Source of the DNA: Nageia nagi
Lineage: Eukaryota > Pinophyta
DNA: 64,000 nucleotides
Reading direction: 5' to 3'
Assembly (NCBI GenBank): GCA_050084985.1
Contig: JBITNC010000001.1
Coordinates: forward strand, 150,226,001-150,290,000
In this document: positions 23,585 to 33,158 of the stretch, one piece after another
Position numbering within the stretch: position 1 is the first letter of the stretch
How the letters are laid out: each line of letters begins with the position of its first letter
Made by a program: the position numbers and the translations under genes
Notes under the pieces: generated by a model
What the model was told of the DNA's origin: nothing
The model's database searches: none
The model's input: the letters and a program-made list of their open reading frames with translations, nothing else

Positions 23585-25226
23585 TTAATTGTTAGTAAAT
23601 GTGATAACATTATTGAAACAACCAATCATTCCTACTAATGAATTAGTAGAAATATTTGTATCAACATCAATGCCACTAAAAAGCTCAAATAATGCTAGCC
23701 TATATTCTTCAGATGTCTCAAATAATTCAAGCACGTTGATTTTAGCATTCATATTTTTAAGATTTTGCAAGATATTATTTTTGCATTTTTCTTTCTTATT
23801 TTACTTAAGAGAAGATGTAGAAGGTACCTCTTTTGAAGCAAAAACTAGGTTAAAAATACCTTTCTTTGACCTTATGGTTCCATAACATGTTTGTTCCAAA
23901 TTTGAACTCGCATCTAAGTCTACCTTTGCACTAAATTTATCATCAAACTTAATAAGTTCATCATTATCATCATAGAAAATCATGTTCAACATGGTAATGG
24001 AAGGTAAAGCCTAATTTTTAACTTTGAGCTTATCATTTTCATATGAACTGTACCATTATACAACAAGTGTTTTAATATCTTTTTCAAAACATAGCAACCT
24101 ATTGTATTATGCCCTTTGATTTGATGATATTTATAAAATTAATTTTCCTTATACCAATGAAGTTTTACATCATTAGGTCCATATTCCTTTCCTTGAATTC
24201 ATTTGATTAAACCCTTATCTAAATAATCTTCAAACATTTGGTTAGGGTTTATAGGCAATGGATACATATCTTCGGTCGATTTTCTATCCTTCGACTTATA
24301 TTGGTGGGCTAGTTCAACAACATTGATATTATCATCCTTTTTGTTATTGGGATTCCTATAATTGTATTTGTTGAAGGATGATGATGTATACTTAAGTAAA
24401 CTAGACCTTACTAAGAATTCTTCTTTCTCAACAAGCAAATGAACTATATGCATAAATGAACTATTAATATTCTCAAGCACTTTTTCACTAATAACAAGAT
24501 GAATATTTTTAATAAATACCTTTGTAATGAATCTCTCTTCCACCTTTTATTCAATGGACCTTTAAAGCTTTATGAATCAAGGAGCAAACTTATCCAACCT
24601 CTCCATTTATCCTTGCTTGCAGCTAATAAAATATATCAAATCCATTGGCTTCTTCACATTGCACTTGAAGTGAGCTTTGAATTTATTCTTCAACTACTAA
24701 TAACATGTTATAAAACTTGGTTCCAAGCTATGAAATCACTTTTGAGCTTCTTTTATTAAACTCATAGGAAAATATTTCACTTTTAAATTCACATTAACAC
24801 CATATTTAAGCTCCATATTGTATTCGAAACATTGAAGATGAGTAATAGGATTAGTCTCACCATTAAAATTTTCAAAATTAGATCCTTATATGTACCAACA
24901 AGGAGTGTATTATGAATCTCCCTACTTAATGGGGTACCCTTATTTTTTGTTCGATCTGTATGAACTCCAAACTTGCTCCCAAGTTGTGCAACTTGAGATT
25001 TAAGATATTTGAAATCTTCATGGGTGAAGGTTCCTGAATTGGATGTATGATTCTCAACATTCATGGTACTATTAACATTAGCACTAATGGAAATATCCAC
25101 TCTAATATGAGTGGTGATTTGGACTACCAGGGTGGATGCTTTTGCAATAAGAGCTTGAAACTTAGGCATTACCATTAGTTTAGTCAAGACTTCAAAAGTG
25201 ATGCTTTCCATTTCTATGACATTCAT
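23585..25226 (-). pseudogene. B1 gag
   Basis: Starts near 25226 with MNVIEMESITFEVLTKLM, followed by a coiled-coil-like FTHEDFKYLKSQVAQLGSK. The middle part at 24543-24199 has NINVVELAHQYKSK and PLPINPNQMFEDYLDKGLI, typical Tat Gag C-terminal wording. Smaller frames at 23992-23801 and 23770-23585 (SGIDVDTNIST) look like the Gag-protease linker. Frame shifts and stops separate the pieces. The start lies about 130 bp inside the 5' LTR. Confidence 0.75.
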
Positions 25227-25340
25227 AAAATATAGATCAAATTCAACTATTAACCCTAGGGTTCTTGATGTAATATATGGGTAGGTTCAAGAACACTTAT
25301 ATTCTAAACCTAATGTAGAGAAAGAAAATGCTATAAATAG

Positions 25341-25350
25341 GTTTGTGCCA
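25341..25350 (-). promoter_or_regulatory. Probable primer-binding site of B1
   Basis: Minus-strand TGGCACAAAC, 6 bp inside the LTR end; B2 has TGGCACCCACCC at the same place (35192-35203). Primer tRNA not identified. Confidence 0.5.
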
Positions 25351-25356
25351 ATATGT

Positions 25357-26180
25357 TGATATGTGTTTTGGTACCCTTAGATTTACCTATAAATGAATTA
25401 AAAGCATATATATATTTTATTTGTATGATAAAACTAAGCTAATTAACTCAGATAAACTTACATGAATAAGAGAATTCAATAGTGTGGTAATAAAAGAGCA
25501 AAATTATAGTGATGTCAAGATGTAAAATACAACTTACACGCTCTAAAGAGAAAGGAATTGAGTGAAAGATAAATACTTATATGTCCTTACCTATGTTAAG
25601 GTTGAGAATATGATGGAAAAACTTGTCAAAGAGTAGTGACCTTATTTTGCAAACCATTAAGGCTAATTACAGAAGAAACATCAACTTGAGTGCTAGCCTC
25701 AAAGAGCTCAATGTGGGCACTAACCTCAAACATTTCACCATAGGCATATACCTCAGTGTGAGTGCTAATGATCCTAAATAATGAGGTTTGCTAATAAGGA
25801 TTGATAATAGCAAATATGACAAGAAGTCAAATTAAGCATATGATCAAGAAAGTGGATAACAAATATTTGCTTAAGTGATAAAAAAATTCCAACCTCAATA
25901 GGCAGTATTTAGAAACACCCAAGTGTAGGGTATTGACTATTGAGATGAATTCTTAACATGCTTACCTTAGGTTAGAGATACTTATATTTATATTAGGTGT
26001 GATTCACCATTGGACCCCTTGAGTGAAGGTAGTAGCCATCTAGATGTACCTAACATAAAACATAAGAACACAACCTAAGAAATATGTGATAGTAAGGTAA
26101 AATATGATTAAATGTGATTAAAACATGTATGTAAGTTGCACCTAATTAGGATCGTGTTAAGGGGATCACTTTTAGGTGTA
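25357..26180 (-). repeat. 5' LTR of B1
   Basis: 824 bp, ends ACATATCA at 25357 and ACACCTAAAAGTGATCCCC at 26180 (first bases of the TGACACC end altered). Same family as 8672-9521 and 34381-35185. Confidence 0.88.
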
Positions 26181-26227
26181 TACATAATACAAAAAATCTA
26201 ATATATAAATTTGTACATATTTAAAAA

Positions 26228-26690
26228 TAAAAATAAATTGCATACTTTAAAAGAGTAGTGAAGCTTGTATCTTGCCATCCATATTTGATTTTTATATTTA
26301 TCAAAAGCAAGATCATCAATAACTTGGATAAGCAAGCTCCTTCATATAATTTGGTTTTTGTAGCACTATACAATCTATCATTTTCTAAATCACCATCCCT
26401 TACACCATCATGTGTATGAGAAGAGGCATGAATGTATGCATTATCCTATCTATTTGCATATACTGAATCAATATAATCATTCATTACATTATGGTGATCC
26501 ACATGAATATTATTATTCTTTCATTTATTATTATTGGTATCTGAATCCATGTCCTCGTTGATTGCAAGATTTGGTAGAACATTGGGTTATTTTAACCAAT
26601 ATCCACATTCTTTAGGAGTTAAGAGTGTGTGTAGTCATTTCCTTTGAGCCCTACTTGCATTTATTCTATGCAAAGTGGGTACATAAGACC
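26228..26690 (-). pseudogene. CACTA TNP2 transposase, 5' exon
   Basis: N-terminal TNP2 region: an acidic, His-rich lead (HTHDGVRDGDLENDRLYS), then KTKLYEGACLSKLLMILLLI and KYGWQDTSFTTLLK, the conserved YEGC-LSKL...GWSD-SF-LL landmark of this family. The exon ends after LLK at about 26230; the next exon begins VTNEKLLPSDN at 8640. This exact continuation across B1 shows that B1 inserted in an intron. At least three stops upstream. Confidence 0.82.
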
Positions 26691-26952
26691 TTATGCTAGA
26701 GTGTTCCTATCTATTTGTTGCATTTTGATGTGTCTGTCAAATAAGTTTTTACAAAAAATTAAAATAATTTAAAAAAAGATAATATTTTCATTAAAAAATG
26801 AATGTGTATTGCATTAGTAATAAGAAAATAAGTGTATTGCAATGATATCTCATCAACATGATTTACAAAATATTTTTTATTAAAGCTATTTGGAAAAATA
26901 TAACATATTTCATTAATAGATGCATGGACAAGCATTAACAAGGATTCTATTT

Positions 26953-28102
26953 TTAAGCCTTTTTTAACTCTTTTACTTTACGTTTTGGAGGTTTTCTATA
27001 ACTGTAAGCCACTAATAGATTTTCACCACATTTTAAACTTCTAATAGGAGCTACACTTATATAACTATCTAATTCTTCACTCATGATGTCTTCTTACTTC
27101 TTTTCAAAATGGTGAAATTCATAATTCATGAGGAATCCACTACTGATGAAACTATTTATATATCCTACAATGTTTCCATACATCTTTGGCCAACCATCAA
27201 TGTATAAATGTTATCAAGGCTTGGGGTATAATTGTTAATTTGCATAAATACTATATCTTTTAATGTTGTCTCCATTCCTTGCTAATATGAGATAAGTTTT
27301 TCTACTGTAAATTGAACCATAAAATGGTATCAATAGATCTTTTACACTTCTTTAAGGAACAAGCACATCATTCAATATTAATAAACCCATGCCAGATCCA
27401 CATATATATTCATATTATCTTATCATGTATCTATTACCACAATATTTGAATGGCACATAAGCTTTTGAAAATGGTTCTTTGATTGGTCATGTACCATATA
27501 ACTTTCAATCATATGTATCCTGATATAAATGCTAGTATTTAGTAGGCAATGGAGGATCATATAAATTCTTTAATGTAGATTGAATGGTAATGTCTTAACA
27601 CCATCATCACTTATAAATATATTTTGAAGTCATATTTGATATATAGTACTTTTGCATGTTGTTCCCTCTTCATTTAATGGATCTGCATACTTTACTTTTT
27701 GTAAATTAAAATTTTCATAAAACTTTATATGATATAGTTAATTTTACTTAAATTTAATATTAAATCAAAAACCAAATCAAAATTTGATATTAATTACCTC
27801 ATGGTCATCATCATCCTCATCACCATCATCACGGTGTTCCTATAATAGATGCCATCCTATTAAGTAAAAGATTTCACATAACAATATTGTATACCTCATT
27901 CTTAGTGATATATAATGTAAATACATAGATTTGATATTCATTGTTAATGAAATATACCTCATCCTCCTCTGGCTAATTATCATTAAAAAAAATTTATTCT
28001 CCTTATAGGAGATGTCTCTGATAGCTCATCCTCATTAAAAGAAATATTAATCCTCTTAAGATCAATAAATGACATGATCTCATCATCATTAGAACTCAAC
28101 AT
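26953..28102 (-). pseudogene. SET-domain-like gene fragment inside the CACTA element
   Basis: A first exon begins at an ATG at 28102 (MLSSNDDEIMSFIDLKRI), with Asp/Glu-rich sequence to about 27800. From about 27480 the frame reads CGSGMGLLILNDVLVP, then SVKDLLIPFYGSIYS, later YIDGWPKMYGNIVGYINS, and ends SYISVAPIRSLKCGENLLVAYS followed by RKPPKRK. This matches the order of SET-domain landmarks: G-x-G start with Y-x-G, the GN-x-x-x-(Y/F)-IN core, and the GE-x-L-x-x-Y end. The NHSC cysteine segment is not seen. SET enzymes methylate lysines. The gene shares strand with TNP2 and lies upstream of it, so it may be captured cargo or an element gene. Several stops. The family call is from motif reading only. 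Confidence 0.45.
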
Positions 28103-28159
28103 AGTGATATCTACTTAAAAAAATTATATATTATTAGTAACATTAAAATTCATGTCTTA

Positions 28160-28315
28160 TATAAATATAAACAAAATCAAGGGTTTAGGGTCAAACATTA
28201 AAACCTAATTTTTAGGGTTAATGTTTATGGTTTAAGGTGTTAGGGTTTAGAATTAAAAATTAAAAAACTAAAGTTTAAAATATTGACTTAGGGTTTAGGG
28301 TCCATGGTATAGGAT
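28160..28315 (+). repeat. Short block of TTTAGGG-oriented telomere-like words
   Basis: GGGTTTAGGG at 28167-28180, TTAGGGTTA near 28216, GTTAGGGTTTAG near 28240 and TTAGGGTTTAGGG near 28288, separated by AT-rich sequence. Their orientation is opposite to the larger array starting at 28383. Confidence 0.7.
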
Positions 28316-28382
28316 TTTTTTTATTAATAAATAAATTAATTAAATAAAAAATAATAATAATTTTAATGTTAATAAAATAAAA

Positions 28383-29640
28383 TAACCCTAAGAAATATTT
28401 TATTTTATCATCAAGAGTCCTTGGAAGCAAAGGTGAATGAGACAAAAGTAACTATCAATTTTCAACTGAAGAAGGTGAACCCTAAATCCTAAACCCTAAA
28501 ACTAACCCCTTAATCCCTAAACCTTAATCCTAAGGTTGGTTCCTAAGTGGTTTATTAGATCAAAGACATTAAATGCATCCTTGCTATAACCATGAATTGT
28601 ATAAAATCTAATCATTATAGTCTATGAAACCCTAACCCTAACCTTAATCCACACCCTAACCCTAACCCCTTCACCCTTGATCCCACACTTTAACCCCTTC
28701 ACTCTTGATCCCACACCCACACCTTAACCATAAGATTTTTTTTATTATCATTAAGTATCCTTAAAAGAAAAGGTTAATGAAATAAAAGTAATTATCAAGT
28801 TTCAATTAAAGAAGGTGAATCCTAAATCATAACCCCTAAACCTTAACTATATTGGGTCCTAAGTGCTTCATCAGATCAAAGAGTTCATCCTTGCTATAAC
28901 CATGAATCACATAAAATTTAATCATTGTATTTTATAAAACCCACACCTACACTGTAACCCCTTCACCTTTGATCCTACATCCTAACAAATATTTTATTAT
29001 CATCAAGTGTGCTTGGAAGTAAAGGTGAATGAAATAAAGGAAAAAATCAAGTTTCAATTGAAGAAGGTAAACCTTAAATCTTAAACCCTAAATCATAACC
29101 CATAAACCTAACCCCTAACCCCTAATTGTTAACTCCTAAACCTTAACCATAAGGTTGGTTCCTAAGTGCTTCATCATATCAAAGAGTTTAAGTGCATCCT
29201 TACTATATCCATGAATTACATAAAATCTAATCATTGTAGTCCATGAAACCCTAACCCTAACCCCTTCATGCTTAACCCCACACCCTAACCCTTACCCTAA
29301 GAAATATTTTTTTATCATCAAGTGTCCTTAGAAGTAAAGGTGAATGAAAAAAGGTAACTATCAAGTTTTAATTAAAGAAGCTAAACCCTAAATCATAACC
29401 CTTTAACCCTTAACCCCTAAACATTAACCCTAAGGTAGGTTTCCAAGTACATCATATTAAAATGTTTAAGTGCATCCTTGATATAATTATAAATTACATA
29501 AAATCTAATCATTATAGTCCATGAAATCCTAACCCTAACCCACACCCACACCCTAACCCCTTCACCCTTGATCCCATACCCTAACCCACATCTCATACCC
29601 TAACATGCACCCACACCCATACTGTAACCCCTTAATACCC
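28383..29640 (-). repeat. Tandem composite satellite: telomere words plus a PPR gene piece, four units
   Basis: Units start near 28383, 28728, 28981 and 29297 (252-345 bp each) with AAATATTTTATTATCATCAAG. Each then carries a GAAGAAGGTGAA block, CCCTAAA words, a block of about 95 bp (28534-28628, 28851-28940, 29153-29248, 29434-29527), and more CCCTAA words. Read on the minus strand the 95 bp block encodes a recognisable PPR segment: SWTTMIRFYVIHGYSKDAL then KLFDLMKHLGTN in the third copy. The same segment occurs in the PPR pseudogenes at 32541-32640 and 33915-34015. Confidence 0.8.
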
Positions 29641-30525
29641 TAACCCACATCCTAACCATAAACCCTTAGTACCCTAACCTAACACCATAATTGTAACTCA
29701 TACCCTAACCCCTTCACCCTAACCCACACCCTCATCCCTTCACCCTAACCCTAATCTTACACCCTAACTGTAACCCATAACCCATCCATAACCCCAAACC
29801 CTATTGCTAAACCCACACCCTAACCTTAACCCTAACCCACACCCTATCCCCTTCACCCTAATCCACACCCTAACCTTAACACCTTAATCCACACCCTAGC
29901 CTTAACAACCTTATCCACACCATAACCCTAACCCCTTAATACCTAACTCTAAACCTTAAACATATACCCTAACCCTAACCCCTTCACCCTAACCCTATAC
30001 CCCAACCCTAACCCCTTCATCCTAACCTTAACACTGACCTAACCCATACTATAACCCTAACCCCTTCACCCTTAATCCTACTCCCTAACCCACATCAACA
30101 TCAATACCTTAACCCTTTAATACCCTAACCCCTTCACCCTAACCCACACCCATATGTTAACCCCTTAAAACCCTAACCCTAACCCCATACCCTAACCTAC
30201 ACCTTAACACCTTCATTGTAACCTACATCCACATCCTAACATCCCACATCCTAACCCACATGCACATGCACACCCTAACCTTAACACCCTAAACCCATTA
30301 CCCTTGACCATAGACCCTAATCCACACCCCACATCCTAATCCACACCCATACCCTAACCCCTCAATACCCTAACCTTGCACCCTAACCCCATACCATAAC
30401 CCCTTCACCTTGACCCACACACTAACTCTAATCCACCCTAACTCGCATCTTAGTCCTAACCCCACACCCACACCCTAACCTTAATCCATACACCCTAACT
30501 ATAACTCTATTCCACATCCTAATAT
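28383..30525 (-). repeat. Interstitial telomere-like array, mainly (CCCTAA) with variants
   Basis: About 2.1 kb in which CCCTAA, CCCTAAA, CCCTAACC, CACACCCTAACC and CCCCTTCACCCTAA words recur. The six-base form CCCTAACCCTAACC is more frequent than the seven-base plant form CCCTAAA. From 29540 to 30520 it is nearly pure; before that it is interleaved with longer unique-looking blocks (28383-29640). It lies inside the CACTA element, between the SET-like gene and the right terminus. Heavily diverged, so not a functional telomere. Confidence 0.9.
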
Positions 30526-30599
30526 GAAGGGGGGAGATGTGTGTACATTTAGCGATTTTTAATGATATTTAATTTTTGAAAATGAACATTTTTTTAATA

Positions 30600-31036
30600 T
30601 AGTACTAATTACTTTTTTTTGTAGTTAAGAGATTTCAATCGATGTTTTGATTATAACGAATGATAATTGCATCACATTTGGTTATAAGGCCCTAAAGAAT
30701 AGGTTGGATGTTGGTGTAAGTAATTACAATTATTTTAATTAATATACATATATGAATTCATTATAGGTGATGCATATTTTTGGTAAGCTTGACTATTTAC
30801 TAACATTGTAGGGTTAGACAAAGTAGCATGACCTGTAGGTGATCAAGCACCATGAGCCACCAAGGGAGATAGATAATATGGTTCACTACAACCATTTGTT
30901 TGGATCATTAGATGATGATGTTGATGATGAGTCAACTAGCAAGTTAGTTAGCAAGTCAGCTAGTGAGCCAGGAAGTGGGTCAGGTAGTGGCTCAAGTAGT
31001 GAGTTATCTAGTGATGATGTTGATATCAATTCTTAG
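30600..31036 (+). pseudogene. Terminal exon remnant, acidic Ser/Gly-rich tail
   Basis: Two exon-like stretches near the CACTA right end on the strand opposite to TNP2. The second reads EPPREIDNMVHYNHLFGSL, then an acidic DDDVDDESTS and a low-complexity tail EPGSGSGSGSSSELSS made of a tandem AGTGGGTCAGGTAGTGG-like repeat, with a stop at 31034. A TAG lies in frame just before GTGATCAAGCACC. It could be the C-terminal exon of a TNPA-like CACTA accessory gene; the family is not recognised. Confidence 0.35.
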
Positions 31037-31039
31037 TAC

Positions 31040-31429
31040 TCATAATGTGAACACCATAGTATCATTTTGATGTGTATAATGTGGATGTTATAATTTTGAT
31101 GTATATGTATATCATTTTGACATATATATTTTGATGTGGATGTTATTGTTTAGATGTATTTTGGTGTATATGTTATCATTTTGACATATATATAAAAATA
31201 CAATAATTGTTATTATTAAAAATTTATTAAAATATAATAAAATATATATTAATAATACAAATAATATTATTAAAATTACATTAATAATTATAAAATATTA
31301 ATAATTATTAAAATTAAATAAAATTATATTAATCATAGAAAATATTAATAATATTATTCTTAGTATAATATTAATATTAATGTAATATTTTTAAATATTT
31401 ATTGAAATTTAATAATATTTTTTAAAAAA
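31040..31429. other. AT-rich filler
   Basis: TGTATATGTTATCATTTTGA-type words repeated at 31060-31190, then almost pure A/T with ATAATAATATTA runs. No gene. Confidence 0.6.
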
Positions 31430-31756
31430 ATTATAAAGATCCTAACGTAATAAAGGACACAAAATGATGCAACTAAGGACACATGAAGATGCAAAAAGAG
31501 ATTCAAATTGGCAGGGAAAGATGACATAAAAAAAGATACCAATTGCATAAAAACATGACATAAAAAATGACACATGAAGATACTTATAGATACAAAATTC
31601 GATGCAATATGATGCATATTAGGATGCAAAAAAAATACAAAAATCTCTAGGTCAAATACATCAAAATTTGCATCAATTTTTGGTGTTTAAATTTCAAAAA
31701 ATAATCCCTATATTTTGATGTAAAAAAGGTTTTAAATACAATGGTTTTTAGTAGTG
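31430..31756 (-). repeat. Right terminus and subterminal repeats of the CACTA element
   Basis: Ends TTTTTAGTAGTG at 31756, i.e. CACTACTAAAAACC read inwards. Within 300 bp there are about ten GATGCA/TGCATC words plus GGACAC and GACATAAAAAA words, the clustered short repeats that bind CACTA accessory protein. Directly followed by the PPR pseudogene. Confidence 0.65.
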
Positions 31757-31990
31757 GTTTGTGTTTGTGATGTGTCTCCTACAAGAAAAATATGTACCCT
31801 TTTGTGAACTTCAGCTCAACTACATCCAGCTATCTTATTGATAACTCTATCTTTCATTTATGTTCTTACTCTTTGAACATCATCCCAACTTCCCACTTTG
31901 GCATAAATATTTGAAAGAAGAACATAAGATGGAGCATATTTAGGCTCTAACAAAAATAATTGTTGCCACAAATTCCCCTATTCCTACATT
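31757..31990 (-). pseudogene. PPR copy C: E/E+ motif only
   Basis: Reads FLLEPKYAPSYVLLSNIYAK, then GSWDDVQRVRT, stop, KDRVINKIAGCS and VHKRVHIFLVGDTSQTQT. This is the E and E+ region of plant PLS-class pentatricopeptide proteins, which act in organelle RNA editing. It begins right after copy B breaks off and ends at the CACTA terminus. Confidence 0.85.
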
Positions 31991-31994
31991 ATTA

Positions 31995-32900
31995 GTTAAA
32001 GTATATCCCATTGTCTTCATCTCACTTGATATTTTCTCTAATTTCCATAGATCTCCCAAGTTTGTGGTTGTGATCTTTCTCCTATAAGAAAAGCATGTAG
32101 CCTTTCGTCAACTTTAATCAAACTACATCCATGTCTCTTCCTAATTATTTCATCAATGTCCTTACTCTTTGAGCATCATCCTAACTACCCACTTCAACAT
32201 AAATATTTGAAATAAGAACATAATATGGAGCATATTTAGGCTCCAATAAAAATTTTTTTTGCCCTAAATTCCCCTATTCCTACATTCTTACATGATATAT
32301 AAGCACCAAGCAAACATATTCACACACCCAATTCAAGTTTTTTGGGCATCTTGACAATGAAGTTTAGAGTTTCCTCAAGACAACTGACATGGTTAAGAAG
32401 GAAAACAATTCATTTATAAGTATTCATCCTAGGAATAACATAATAAGAGTCACTCATGCTATTAAAATGTTTTACAAACCTCATCCACTAGACCTACAAG
32501 GTTGTATAGAGGAAAGCATGGAGAAATATTATGTTATTAAGGTTGGTTCCAAAGTGCTTCATTAGTTCAAAGAGTTTAAGGGCATCCTTGTTGTATCCAT
32601 GAATTGCATGTCCTTTATTCATTGCAGTTTATGAAATTGTATTTGCATCATGCATCTTATTAAAAACTTCTCAAGCCTTACATATTATTTCACATTTTGC
32701 ATACATGTCTATCAAGGTACTCACAACCACAAAATTTGATGCAAAACCATTTTTAACTACTTTTTGATGAATATAAATACCTTCCTCTAGAACTCTAATG
32801 GTGGTACATATTGGAAGAATGTAGTCAAAGGTTTCAGAGTTTAGTTTTACACATGATAATTGCATTTGCTTGAAAGACTCAGGTCCTTTTCAAAAAAATT
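31995..32900 (-). pseudogene. PPR copy B: PLS repeats and E/E+ motif
   Basis: Continuous homology on the minus strand: FKQMQLSCVKLNSETFDYIL, GIYIHQKVVKNGFASNFVVV and STLIDMYAKCEI (32865-32671), the segment GHAIHGYNKDALKLFELMKH with GTNLNNIIFL (about 32620-32530), a decayed S motif with GLVDE near 32490, ETLNFIVKMPKKLELGV, and an E region to SQPQTWEIYG near 32040, where it breaks and copy C follows. Frame shifts and stops throughout. The organelle-targeted N-terminus and DYW domain are absent. Confidence 0.87.
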
Positions 32901-33158
32901 ATTTTGTGCATATCATGTTATCATTACAGTCCATGAAAATGAGGCATAAGCTTTTTTATCAGAAATTGAGGCATCAATATATATAGGAAATTACATACAC
33001 TTGAAAATATGAAGTCAGCAATCAACAACATTGTCTATTTGTATAAATATTGAATAACAACATTTTTTGAAAAATGAAATGAAATATAGTTTTCTTTCTA
33101 CTTGAAAGCATGCACCATATCATTATGCAAGACTCTTCAGATCTTGAATTATTTTGCA
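32901..33158. other. Spacer between PPR copies A and B
   Basis: No recognisable coding sequence; AT-rich. Confidence 0.5.

Larger units (their letters stand above)
8672..26180 (-). mobile_element. Tat/Ogre-lineage Ty3/gypsy element B1, nested in the CACTA
   Basis: Minus-strand order: 5' LTR (26180-25357), primer site, gag, protease, RT, RNase H, archaeal-type RNase H, integrase, a 1.6 kb 3' noncoding region with tandem repeats, 3' LTR (9521-8672). The second RNase H defines the Tat lineage. Flanks TATAT (8667-8671) and TACAT (26181-26185) look like a target duplication with one mismatch. Removal of copia1 (about 6.8 kb) and the inverted-repeat element (about 1 kb) leaves roughly 9.8 kb. All ORFs are broken. 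Confidence 0.88.
4502..31756 (-). mobile_element. CACTA (En/Spm-type) element, split by nested insertions
   Basis: The TNP2 transposase pieces at 26690-26228 and 8645-6290 read in the same order and strand once the Tat element B1 (8672-26180) is removed, so one CACTA element hosts B1. The right terminus is well defined: CACTACTAAAAACC on the minus strand from 31756, followed by about 300 bp rich in TGCATC words, as in CACTA subterminal regions. The left terminus is less certain: CACTACTACAATG at 4502, followed by GCATC and TGATGC words. The two ends share only CACTACTA, and the flanking triplets (ATA and GTT) do not match, so the left limit is tentative. Without B1 the element is about 9.7 kb. 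It also holds a SET-like pseudogene and the telomere-like array. Confidence 0.6.

Noticed and set aside
28383-30525. A true chromosome end
   Set aside because: The array is heavily diverged, interrupted by other blocks and flanked on both sides by more than 28 kb of transposon DNA.
31399-31629. Minus-strand frame rich in His, Phe and Ser
   Set aside because: Made of CACTA subterminal repeat words, not a gene.
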